A DNA stretch of 22,671 bases from a virus, in the IMG/VR virus record IMGVR_UViG_3300028008_000116, positions 1 through 22,671 of that record; one strand, 5' to 3'. The position numbers were made by a program, and so were the translations under genes. The notes beneath the pieces were generated by a model. The model searched no databases, was not told the origin of the DNA, and saw only the letters and a program-made list of their open reading frames with translations. This document shows positions 1 through 5,904 of this stretch, in pieces; position 1 is the first letter of the stretch; each line of letters opens with the position of its first letter.

Positions 1-201
1 TTGTATAACTTCATTCAAGTTCTTCTCAGTAATCACAACTATGTTTGCATCTTTAAGAGACAGTACTTTTGGTCTCGGCACAACTTGAATGGTTGGCTTG
101 TAGACTTCGACTTGTGTTACAATTTCTTTTTCAGGCTTCCAAGAGCAACTACTTAACAGTAGCAGACTCAATAGACTTGAAAAAACTATCAATTTTTTCA
201 T
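1..201 (-). CDS. Outer-membrane spanin lipoprotein (Rz1-like), 3' end outside window
   Basis: I translated this frame by hand. It starts MKKLIVFSSLLSLLLLSSC and has a classic lipoprotein signal: basic N-terminus, a leucine/serine hydrophobic core and a lipobox Leu16-Ser17-Ser18-Cys19. After the cysteine the chain is charged and proline-containing, as in Rz1-type o-spanins, which sit in the outer membrane and join the inner-membrane spanin to fuse the two membranes at lysis. The start lies inside the upstream coiled-coil gene (149-526) in another frame, giving 53 bases of overlap, the usual partly nested spanin arrangement. An AGAG purine run lies a few bases before the ATG. The frame is open to base 1, so at least 67 residues are present and the stop is not seen. 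It could be some other phage lipoprotein, but its place after lysozyme and a coiled-coil membrane protein favours a spanin. Confidence 0.72.
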   Translation of the reverse strand, partial: MKKLIVFSSLLSLLLLSSCSWKPEKEIVTQVEVYKPTIQVVPRPKVLSLKDANIVVITEKNLNEVIQ

Positions 202-526
202 TTATTCTCTTTTCAGATGCTAATGGATCTGCTAAACTGTTTTTAACTAGATCAGTTTTTGCCAACAGGTCCTTGATTACTGTGTTTGCTTCACGTGCTT
301 TTTTTAAGTTGTCTGTGAGTTCTTGAGATAACTTTGCTTGTTTCACTGCATTCTCATTCATTGCAGTGATCTTTGCTGATAAACTTTTATTACTAGATTC
401 TAAGTTAGCATTATTAGTTCGCAGTGTTGCTATACGTGCTTGCGTATCCTTATAATAAAGATACACTCCGTATCCGCAACCTGTAAGTATTGCAAGTATT
501 ATTAATAATGCGTATATTCTAGCCAT
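149..526 (-). CDS. Inner-membrane spanin-like coiled-coil protein (Rz-like)
   Basis: A 125-residue protein with one hydrophobic segment at about residues 4-24, followed by a charged, Asn/Ser/Lys/Glu-rich helix with heptad-like spacing (about 28-95). This is the layout of Rz-type i-spanins: an N-terminal inner-membrane anchor and a periplasmic coiled coil. Its ATG overlaps the lysozyme stop (TAATG), so the two are translationally coupled, and its 3' end overlaps the lipoprotein gene. The membrane segment contains Leu-Thr-Gly-Cys at residues 14-17, which also fits a lipobox. Because strongly hydrophobic residues continue past the cysteine (GYGVYLYY), I favour a plain membrane anchor. The function is inferred from architecture and context, because spanins diverge too far for sequence recognition by eye. 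Confidence 0.7.
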   Translation of the reverse strand: MARIYALLIILAILTGCGYGVYLYYKDTQARIATLRTNNANLESSNKSLSAKITAMNENAVKQAKLSQELTDNLKKAREANTVIKDLLAKTDLVKNSLADPLASEKRINEKIDSFFKSIESATVK

Positions 527-978
527 TAGTCGTCTATCTGTACTGCTCTCATACGTGCTACCAGTCTGTCTGCACGTTTTGTTACTTGTTTGTACCAGTT
601 TGAATCAACCATTTCATCTGCAGCTGAGTTCCAATCTTTGGCATCTACTCCACGTTTCATTCCTTTAAACTTGCTTAGTCTCGGTCGGCCCATATTGAAC
701 ATCATGTTAGCAATTATCAGTTGGACTTCTTCTGGGAGGTCATCAAAGTCAGGATATAGTCGCTCGCAGTCGGCAAGGACGGTTTGGACGTCACTGTCAA
801 AGGCTGAATTGCATCTATCTTCTGAGACAGGCGTTCCAACCGGTTGTCCATGTTCTGGATCACTATCAATAACCAAATGACCAATACCAAAAGTAGGCAA
901 GCCGAGATGGTCGAGGTATATTTCATTAACTGAGCCTTCGTCATATGCAATCTCTTCTCTAAGTTTATCAATGTCCAT
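526..978 (-). CDS. e: T4-type lysozyme (endolysin, glycoside hydrolase family 24)
   Basis: A 150-residue muramidase that cuts the NAM-NAG bond of peptidoglycan. The T4 lysozyme catalytic triad is visible in its usual spacing: Glu14 (in YDEG), Asp23 (in YLDHLG) and Thr29 (in PTFGIGHL), matching E11, D20 and T26 of T4. The C-terminal lobe matches too: NMMFNMG near residues 91-97 parallels T4 NMVFQMG, and SNWYKQVTKRADR parallels T4 SRWYNQTPNRAKR. Length is close to T4 lysozyme (164). The start is supported by AAGGA about 8 bases upstream. It overlaps the SGNH gene by 11 bases and runs directly into the spanin genes, forming a lysis cassette. No N-terminal signal is present, so it should need a holin, and no holin is obvious in the window apart from the overlapping frame at 717-944. 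Confidence 0.95.
   Translation of the reverse strand: MDIDKLREEIAYDEGSVNEIYLDHLGLPTFGIGHLVIDSDPEHGQPVGTPVSEDRCNSAFDSDVQTVLADCERLYPDFDDLPEEVQLIIANMMFNMGRPRLSKFKGMKRGVDAKDWNSAADEMVDSNWYKQVTKRADRLVARMRAVQIDD
717..944 (-). CDS. Possible overprinted membrane ORF inside lysozyme gene (holin- or antiholin-like architecture)
   Basis: A 75-codon frame lies wholly inside the lysozyme gene, on the same strand in another frame. From the ATG at 944 the product begins MTKAQLMKYTSTISACLLL and has one strongly hydrophobic stretch (about residues 14-31), then a charged Asp/Arg/Glu/Lys helix and a short tail. A purine-rich AGAGAAGAGA lies 7-8 bases upstream of the ATG, and the frame also stays open back to a TTG at 971. 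One membrane span followed by a soluble tail resembles a class III holin or an antiholin, and the lysis cassette otherwise has no holin in this window. It may equally be a chance frame. I rank it as speculative. Confidence 0.25.
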   Translation of the reverse strand: MTKAQLMKYTSTISACLLLVLVIWLLIVIQNMDNRLERLSQKIDAIQPLTVTSKPSLPTASDYILTLMTSQKKSN

Positions 979-1660
979 AGTTCTTTCCTTCTGTTGTAAC
1001 CATATTTATGTACTTTGCGGCCTCTGCATGTGCTTTTTCCAGTGGATGTCCTTGTGCTCCTATTTCATATTTTTTGTGTTTACTCCAACTGAGAAAGTCT
1101 AATTTTTCAAATGTAGTAATATGCGGACTTACTTGTTCATGTAACTTTCCTATTGCATCATTCCATTTGGAGTTAGCAAAATTTAACATTTTATCAACAT
1201 TATTTGAATATTTTGAATCTAAACATGTCATTATGAAATCTATATTGTTTTGTTTCAGTAAGGAAATTGCACTGTGCATATGTTGTAAGTTACGATAAGT
1301 GTTCCAAACTTCACTATCAATGTGTTTGAAAAAATAATGACTTAATTTATGATCGTGACGTGGATGAACTGTTTTCCATCTATCAGAATCAATATCAACA
1401 TAATCAAATCTTTCAAAGTATGTCCAGTTTACGATAAAAAGCGTTTCTGGACGTAACCTATTTGCTATTTGCCAGCCAATATATTGGTTACCCACTCCTC
1501 CAAGTGCGAAGCAGTGATATTTGCAACCGACTGTGCGTGAAAGTATAGACGGCCATGTTTGTGTACTATGAGCAAAGTCATCAGTGTGGTCAGGACAATC
1601 AGTCAGCTCGTCGCCTCTGGTGAAACTATCGCCAAAAGCGATAATATTTTTATAGGACAT
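968..1660 (-). CDS. SGNH/GDSL-like hydrolase-fold protein
   Basis: A 230-residue protein with the order of SGNH hydrolase blocks: GDSF at residues 10-13 (nucleophile Ser12), GGVGN at 54-58, Asn78 in FIVNWTYFERF (block III-like), and GHP at 204-206 with a candidate catalytic His205. In typical family members the histidine lies in Asp-x-x-His. Here the Asp position is Ala202, so the charge relay may be altered or supplied elsewhere. Family members are esterases or acetyl-hydrolases that act on carbohydrates or lipids, and proteins of this kind recur in marine myoviruses. The ATG directly follows the stop of the upstream gene and the 3' end overlaps lysozyme by 11 bases, so it is part of the same operon. 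The substrate is unknown: cell-envelope deacylation or virion decoration are both guesses. Confidence 0.65.
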   Translation of the reverse strand: MSYKNIIAFGDSFTRGDELTDCPDHTDDFAHSTQTWPSILSRTVGCKYHCFALGGVGNQYIGWQIANRLRPETLFIVNWTYFERFDYVDIDSDRWKTVHPRHDHKLSHYFFKHIDSEVWNTYRNLQHMHSAISLLKQNNIDFIMTCLDSKYSNNVDKMLNFANSKWNDAIGKLHEQVSPHITTFEKLDFLSWSKHKKYEIGAQGHPLEKAHAEAAKYINMVTTEGKNYGH

Positions 1661-2209
1661 TTAGATTCCCGCGTTTAACAAAAACTTTTCTAAGGCTCTG
1701 TCTTTTTTGCCTTTGTTGTATATAGTCTTGTATGGAATCCCAGCGGCAGTTCTCATCTCGTTTAGTTCAAACTGTTCACGTTCTCTGTATGTCTTGGGTG
1801 AAGTAGGTACTATCATGTTGAACTGTTCCACAGTAAAAGGCATTTCTTTGCCTCTGTAGCCCATGGTCCAGCCGTCACCTTCGTACTCTGTTAGTGTGTT
1901 AAAATCATCTAGCAAGGTGGCTAAGTTGTCAGCAGTGTAGTTTCTACGTTTAAGTTCGATATATACCAGGAATCTATTTGGCTTTACTTCACCTGGGCTC
2001 ATATCAGCATCTAGTACAAAGTCATAGCCTTTTTCGAACCAGTTGACCAAGTCTACTGCGGCTTGTCTGTCACGGACATAAAAACTTGCAACAACTATCT
2101 CGTCGTCATCGCCCATCTTACTTGAAAAGTCATCAACATACATTGTGCTTTTCATCATACCTGCTAGGTCTTTGTAACCTAAACCTTCTGTTAAATTAAA
2201 CTTGGACAT
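1661..2209 (-). CDS. Conserved-looking T4-like phage protein, function unknown
   Basis: A 182-residue soluble, acidic/aromatic protein that starts MSKFNLTEGLGYKDLAG. The open frame extends upstream to 2245, but I chose the ATG at 2209 because it leaves a 14-base overlap with the preceding gene (as is common here) and avoids a Trp/Met-rich leader. No catalytic motif or membrane segment is visible. It shows alternating beta-like stretches (EIVVASFYVRDRQAAVDLVNW; FLVYIELKRR) and a basic C-terminus. Its place between another T4-like protein and the lysis cassette, and the late-promoter-like box ahead of the pair, suggest a virion or assembly role, which is inference only. Confidence 0.75.
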   Translation of the reverse strand: MSKFNLTEGLGYKDLAGMMKSTMYVDDFSSKMGDDDEIVVASFYVRDRQAAVDLVNWFEKGYDFVLDADMSPGEVKPNRFLVYIELKRRNYTADNLATLLDDFNTLTEYEGDGWTMGYRGKEMPFTVEQFNMIVPTSPKTYREREQFELNEMRTAAGIPYKTIYNKGKKDRALEKFLLNAGI

Positions 2210-2771
2210 CGATATTAGCATCCATTTCTTGTTGTGCGTCTGCATCCATAACCTGTTGCTGATCTAAGTCTGCATTGTATGCGTCATCAAGATCCTGCAG
2301 ATCAACTGTTTCATCTTCAAGTTCGATTGCCCCAGTTCTTATGTCTTGCATAAGACTTTTTGGCATAATAATTTCTACCAACCAAATTGGCTTTTCAATC
2401 AGTCTAGCAACCTTTGTGCCTGCCTTAAAGTCGCTTGGTGATTTAACTTTCACTGGAACTTTCATTTTGGTTTTCTTCCATTTAACTTCACAATCAAATG
2501 GCAATAAACGCATTGCTCCTCTTGGGTCCGGCATAAGTTGTTCTGGCCATAGAAATGTACATGAAGTTTTGTATGGACCTTGTTCAGGACCAGCAACAAG
2601 CTCTCCTAGTTCCCAATTGCGAAATGCAAATATATCCAGCTCGTTCATCACACGTTCAAAGTCTAATAGTATTTTCATACTACCATCACTCATGTAGATG
2701 CCCTTGATGTTATCTGCTACCATCCAATAGTCGGAACCGTCTTTGAAAAATTTATTATCGTCGAGTGACAT
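2196..2771 (-). CDS. Conserved-looking T4-like phage protein, function unknown (acidic C-terminus)
   Basis: A 191-residue protein. The first 150 residues are mixed, with motifs such as YMSDGSMKILLDFERVMNEL, PDPRGAMRLLPF and KPIWLVEIIMPKSLM. The end is rich in Asp and Gln (VDLQDLDDAYNADLDQQ and onward) and is probably disordered. I have the impression of similar proteins in T4-like cyanophages, annotated only as hypothetical or structural, and cannot name it. It is the first gene of a minus-strand unit running through the lysis genes. A CTAAATA box, the late-promoter motif seen elsewhere in this window, lies 28 bases upstream of its ATG, and a weak AAAGG ribosome site precedes the start. phoH is divergent across a 164-base gap. 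Confidence 0.78.
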   Translation of the reverse strand: MSLDDNKFFKDGSDYWMVADNIKGIYMSDGSMKILLDFERVMNELDIFAFRNWELGELVAGPEQGPYKTSCTFLWPEQLMPDPRGAMRLLPFDCEVKWKKTKMKVPVKVKSPSDFKAGTKVARLIEKPIWLVEIIMPKSLMQDIRTGAIELEDETVDLQDLDDAYNADLDQQQVMDADAQQEMDANIDVQV

Positions 2772-2798
2772 CTGTGGCCTTTTGTTTTACGTTAACAG

Positions 2799-2805
2799 TA
2801 TTTAG
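2799..2805 (-). promoter_or_regulatory. Late-promoter-like box CTAAATA
   Basis: The minus strand reads GGCTAAATACTG, 28 bases upstream of the ATG at 2771. T4-like phages use a short TATAAATA-type late promoter, and boxes with the core TAAATA recur at similar distance before other genes in this window (13110, 15853, 22051, 22552). Confidence 0.5.
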
Positions 2806-2935
2806 CCCAATTTGTCTTTGTGGCCACTAATATATTTAGCGGTGCATATCAAAACTTTACACATGTTATTTCTTATTTGTTTTTGTTTTAAATATTATTG
2901 TGGGTAGCGAACAACACTTAACCTTAGGAGATACA

Positions 2936-3658
2936 ATGTCTCGAGCGAAACGCAAAGCAAAATATCAAAGACAACTACAACAAGACAACACAATAAATTT
3001 TAACCAAGCACTAAAACGCAAACACATTGAACTTCGTCCGAAGTCAATCAATCAAGAAAACCTTATAACCAGCCTACTAGATCCACAAACCAACATCACT
3101 GTGGCGACTGGACCTGCGGGCACGGGTAAAACTTATCTTGCAATGTTAGCGGCTATAAAAGCATTTAGAGATGGTGCATGTGAACGTATTGTATTGACTC
3201 GCCCAGCAGTGGGTGTCGATGATGAAAAGCATGGCTTTCTGCCTGGTGACTTGAATAGTAAAATGGAGCCGTGGACCAGACCTTTGTTTGATGTACTGCG
3301 AGAATTCTACACTAAAAAAGAAATAGCACGTATGTTAGATGAACAAACTATTGAAATATCACCATTGGCTTTCATGAGAGGAAGAACATTCAAGGATGCC
3401 TGGATTATAGCAGATGAAATGCAAAATGCAACACCTAGTCAAATGAAAATGCTAATGACACGCATAGGCGAGAACAGCAAAATAGTAATCACAGGAGATG
3501 TTGAACAAACGGATAGAACCGTACATAACAACGGACTGATAGACTTATGTAAACGATTAGAAACACGTCGTGATGGACTAAGTGTATGCTATATGAACAA
3601 TAGAGATATCCAAAGACATCCTATCATTGACACAGTATTGGAGATCTACGCAACTTAA
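2936..3658 (+). CDS. phoH: PhoH-like P-loop ATPase
   Basis: A 240-residue PhoH-family ATPase on the plus strand, opposite to nearly all neighbours. The Walker A motif GPAGTGKT is at residues 59-66 and Walker B IIADEMQNA has its acidic pair at about 160-161. TGDVEQTD near 187-194 is the sensor-like segment typical of PhoH. An AGGAG centred about 8 bases before 2936 fixes the start at MSRAKRKAKY, although the frame extends back to 2900. PhoH is widespread in marine phages and was first noted as a phosphate-starvation gene. Its role in infection is unknown, with RNA metabolism and phosphate stress both proposed. A half-length Na/phosphate transporter lies 1.1 kb away, so a phosphate link is plausible but unproven. 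The ATPase domain is complete and no extra domains are seen. Confidence 0.95.
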   Translation: MSRAKRKAKYQRQLQQDNTINFNQALKRKHIELRPKSINQENLITSLLDPQTNITVATGPAGTGKTYLAMLAAIKAFRDGACERIVLTRPAVGVDDEKHGFLPGDLNSKMEPWTRPLFDVLREFYTKKEIARMLDEQTIEISPLAFMRGRTFKDAWIIADEMQNATPSQMKMLMTRIGENSKIVITGDVEQTDRTVHNNGLIDLCKRLETRRDGLSVCYMNNRDIQRHPIIDTVLEIYAT

Positions 3659-3662
3659 AAAT

Positions 3663-3765
3663 TGGCTCTGGGGGTAGGAGTCGAACCTACAAGGTTAAAT
3701 ATATTGCAGTACATTCAACCACACGGTTAACAGCCGTGCGTGTTTACCAATTTCACCACCCCAGA
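3663..3765 (-). tRNA. tRNA with GTT (Asn) anticodon and long class II variable arm, CCA encoded
   Basis: Read on the minus strand. The acceptor stem TCTGGGG (3765-3759) pairs perfectly with CCCCAGA (3673-3667), followed by discriminator G and an encoded CCA (3665-3663). A D arm GTG..CAC carries the loop AAATTGGTAAA. The anticodon arm CACGG-CTGTTAA-CCGTG places GTT at 3731-3729, reading AAC/AAU. The T arm is GTAGG-TTCGACT-CCTAC. Between the anticodon and T arms lie about 31 bases that fold into an 8-bp stem, GGTTGAAT with ATTTAACC (one G-U), closed by a 12-base loop. Such a long variable arm belongs to Leu, Ser and bacterial Tyr tRNAs, not to tRNA-Asn, and the D-arm region (TGGTGAAATTGGTAAACAC) resembles tRNA-Leu. 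The 103-base gene begins six bases after the stop of a class II synthetase-like gene, so the two may be co-transcribed. Confidence 0.88.
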
Positions 3766-3771
3766 TTATTC

Positions 3772-4602
3772 TTATACCTTGTTGATTTTTTCTAGTGCAG
3801 GGATCATACGTGTAACACCTATGCCTCCGCCTACTCTTTGAAAGAAGTCAAACTCTAAAAACTTTTCTAGTTCTGCTTCAACTCTTTCCTTACCAAACAG
3901 TTTGAATAGTAACTCTGCATACTCTCCGCCTACAATACTATGGAATGTATCTCTCATCATATCAACATCACATGAACGTTCTGCTGATCCAATAGTTTCC
4001 ATACCACCTAGTATAACATCCATCTTCTTTGCAGTATTGCCATCATCATTTCTAGCCATGTTCCAAAATGGGCTTGTTAGTTCGGGGAAGTTTGTAATAA
4101 GTGTTTGACCAAACTGTTCTTCCATCTTTAGTTCGTGTTCTGCTTCCATTTCTACGTCAGTACCGAGTCCAAAGTGTTGTTGCCATTCAGCATAGGTCTT
4201 TTCTGTAATGTTGCCAAAGCCTAAGTATTCACATAGTTCATACTCCATTGCTTTTAGATCATCTACATTACCTGGCATTTCAAATTCAAACATTGGAAAT
4301 ATTATATCGTGTCTACCTGGAATTGCATTTGGTTCCTGTCTGTAGGAAGTTGAGACACAAAAAAAGCCCTTTGCTGAGGGCTGACTTAGTAATTCATGTT
4401 CTAACCACATCTGGCCTGTTTGTGGTAGTGGCCAAACATTGCCTGCATAGTTGTAAGTTGCTACATTGAATGGATCTTCGCATGCGGCTAGTATTGATAA
4501 TCTGTTTTGTGTGTGTACTTCAAGAAATCCTTTTTCCAAAAAAAATGACCTTAAAAGGCCAACTGTCTCTGTGAATTTACTTGGGTCTATTAGTTGCGTC
4601 AT
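3772..4602 (-). CDS. Class II (AsnRS/AspRS-like) aminoacyl-tRNA synthetase catalytic core, no anticodon-binding domain
   Basis: A 276-residue protein that is almost only a class IIb synthetase catalytic domain. The motif 1 region is LLRSFFLEKGFLEVHTQNRL (residues 16-35). QTGQMWLEHELL at 61-72 matches the TGQLYLE-type amino-acid pocket segment of Asn/Asp enzymes. Motif 2 is STSYRQEPN (Arg88, Glu90) followed by GRHDIIFPMFEFEM. ILGGMETIGSAERS near 197-210 resembles the GEIIGGSQRE segment of AsnRS, and motif 3 is GGGIGVTR (258-265, Arg265). The N-terminal OB-fold that binds the anticodon in real AsnRS/AspRS is missing, since the protein starts at motif 1 after about ten residues. Alternatives are an AsnA-type asparagine synthetase, another free-standing synthetase paralogue, or a true tRNA-charging enzyme. 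The unusual tRNA six bases downstream favours a tRNA partner. AAAGGA precedes the start. Confidence 0.82.
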   Translation of the reverse strand: MTQLIDPSKFTETVGLLRSFFLEKGFLEVHTQNRLSILAACEDPFNVATYNYAGNVWPLPQTGQMWLEHELLSQPSAKGFFCVSTSYRQEPNAIPGRHDIIFPMFEFEMPGNVDDLKAMEYELCEYLGFGNITEKTYAEWQQHFGLGTDVEMEAEHELKMEEQFGQTLITNFPELTSPFWNMARNDDGNTAKKMDVILGGMETIGSAERSCDVDMMRDTFHSIVGGEYAELLFKLFGKERVEAELEKFLEFDFFQRVGGGIGVTRMIPALEKINKV

Positions 4603-4618
4603 TGCTTTTCCTTTTTTT

Positions 4619-4648
4619 GCCTAAAAAAAATTTGCCCAAAAAAAATTG
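4619..4648. repeat. Two tandem copies of a 15-base A-tract unit
   Basis: Units GCCTAAAAAAAATTT (4619-4633) and GCCCAAAAAAAATTG (4634-4648) lie head to tail just upstream of the synthetase-like start. On the transcribed strand they are two T8 runs. No flanking hairpin was found, so this is not a convincing terminator. Confidence 0.6.
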
Positions 4649-4675
4649 GACGTTACTTGTTCATCGAGTTATTTA

Positions 4676-4759
4676 TTATAGTTTGCCTTTTCCTGACAAA
4701 TACTGTACAGTTGGCTGTGGCTTGAACCATCTTTGTAATAGTTTCTCTAACCAATTCAT
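4676..4759 (-). CDS. Possible 27-residue amphipathic peptide
   Basis: A short frame between the transporter and the synthetase-like gene starts MNWLEKLLQRWFKPQPTVQY and ends SGKGKL. The first twelve residues form a plausible amphipathic helix (Trp, Leu, Leu, Trp, Phe on one face). A strong AGGAG sits about 8 bases upstream of the ATG, inside the 3' end of the transporter gene, and the ATG lies 12 bases after that gene's stop. The good ribosome site and otherwise unexplained space support translation. The small size means it could be chance. Confidence 0.42.
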   Translation of the reverse strand: MNWLEKLLQRWFKPQPTVQYLSGKGKL

Positions 4760-4770
4760 ATCTTACTCTC

Positions 4771-5238
4771 CTAAAACTTATTCAAAAATCTTGCTATGTG
4801 GTGCACCCATGGCAACAACATTATAGCCATAAACATGTTGGCACCTGTGTGTGCTATTGCTATCCTAAGTGTATCGCCTTTGGGCATACCATCGCTCACA
4901 AAAAAACCGGCTAACCAAATGGTGCCGGTGGTTCCGATGTTTGCGCCTAACACTGCCGCTATGGCTGCGGGCAGAGGCAGTGCCCCTGAGGCTACCAGTG
5001 CAATTATTGCCGTTGTACTTAAACTTGAACTTTGCCAAAGCAGTGTCATTACAATACCACCAAGGAACATATAGATTGGATTGCCCAAAAAGAAGTTCAA
5101 ATGTTCCAAGTTACCCATTGACTTCATGCCACCTGAGAACATCTTCAGCCCTATATAAAATACTACCAGTCCAACGAGAGCCGTCATTATGGGATTGCCT
5201 AAGTCCATCCTACATACCTTTTTAATAAGTTTGTTCAT
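4771..5238 (-). CDS. Half-length Na+/phosphate cotransporter (NptA/PF02690-like single repeat)
   Basis: A 155-residue integral membrane protein. The signature of the Na/Pi cotransporter repeat is clear: LWQSSSLSTTAIIALVASGALPL (QSSS at 69-72), then AAIAAVLGANIGTT (91-104). Hydrophobic segments lie at about 14-35, 55-70, 74-90, 92-112 and 125-148. Full-length NptA-type proteins carry two inverted copies of this unit, often with a PhoU-like tail. Here only one copy is present, so it would have to work as a dimer or with a host partner. The start is supported by AAGGA about 8 bases upstream. It probably sits in the inner membrane and imports phosphate with sodium during infection, which suits phosphate-poor ocean water. 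It is flanked by a nucleotidase gene and the synthetase-like gene. Confidence 0.85.
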   Translation of the reverse strand: MNKLIKKVCRMDLGNPIMTALVGLVVFYIGLKMFSGGMKSMGNLEHLNFFLGNPIYMFLGGIVMTLLWQSSSLSTTAIIALVASGALPLPAAIAAVLGANIGTTGTIWLAGFFVSDGMPKGDTLRIAIAHTGANMFMAIMLLPWVHHIARFLNKF

Positions 5239-5289
5239 TTATAGTTCCTTTTACAAACTTTATTTAAGCCTATAAATGTTACAGTTTTA

Positions 5290-5886
5290 TTACATTTGGG
5301 TAATTTGCTTATAAACTTCCAACCAATTTTTACATATTGGATAATCAACATCTGCATTCATGTTGTGTCCATGTTCAATCAGTATAGGCTTTAGACCAAA
5401 TCTCAAACCAGCAGTTGCATTTTCAACTTTGTCCTCTAACCAGTAACAGTTTGAACCTGCATACTTGCTCAGTGCTTCATCTTTGTCTGCACCTGTGTCT
5501 AAACATACCAGTTTAGTAAAAGCAGTTTTACCAAACATTTTTTGTAGATTCATTTCACGCAGTTTGTATGCATTTTCATCGAGACTTAAACTTGTTATGC
5601 ATATAAATGTATAACCATGTTGTTCATGTAGTCTTTTGACCCAGTACATTGCATCTCTCAGTACTGGTAGAAATCCTATTGCGGCACTTTCATTAAAGGT
5701 CTTAACAAGTTTTTTTACTTGCTCTTTTGGAATACCATAACGTTCAGCCATATCATATTTGAACTGGTATCCTTCTGTAGTTTCAAATCCATGTTGTATC
5801 ATCCAACAATTGAATGCCCACTCCCAATCTAGTAGTACACCATCGCAGTCTGTAAGTATTGTTTTTTCGTATTTGTTATATTTCAT
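5290..5886 (-). CDS. HAD-family 5'(3')-deoxyribonucleotidase-like phosphatase
   Basis: A 198-residue HAD-superfamily enzyme. Motif I is LTDCDGVLLDW with Asp13 (nucleophile) and Asp15. Motif II is in the strand TFICITSLS (Thr98/Ser99). The motif III lysine is probably Lys135 in GADKDEA, and motif IV is YWLEDKVENA (Glu151-Asp152). The helical cap between motifs I and II (about residues 25-80) and the overall length fit the NT5C deoxyribonucleotidases that phages use to dephosphorylate nucleoside monophosphates and adjust nucleotide pools. The exact substrate cannot be read from the sequence. It lies downstream of a small early gene, together with the Na/phosphate transporter. Ribosome site is weak (GAAAGATG region). 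Confidence 0.82.
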   Translation of the reverse strand: MKYNKYEKTILTDCDGVLLDWEWAFNCWMIQHGFETTEGYQFKYDMAERYGIPKEQVKKLVKTFNESAAIGFLPVLRDAMYWVKRLHEQHGYTFICITSLSLDENAYKLREMNLQKMFGKTAFTKLVCLDTGADKDEALSKYAGSNCYWLEDKVENATAGLRFGLKPILIEHGHNMNADVDYPICKNWLEVYKQITQM

Positions 5887-5904
5887 TTACATCTTTCTTT
5901 CTAT

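Noticed and set aside
2275-2697. A 140-codon plus-strand frame
   Set aside because: It mirrors the well-supported 191-aa minus-strand gene and has no ribosome site.
4619-4648. Intrinsic terminator
   Set aside because: The T8 runs on the transcribed strand are not preceded by a GC-rich hairpin.
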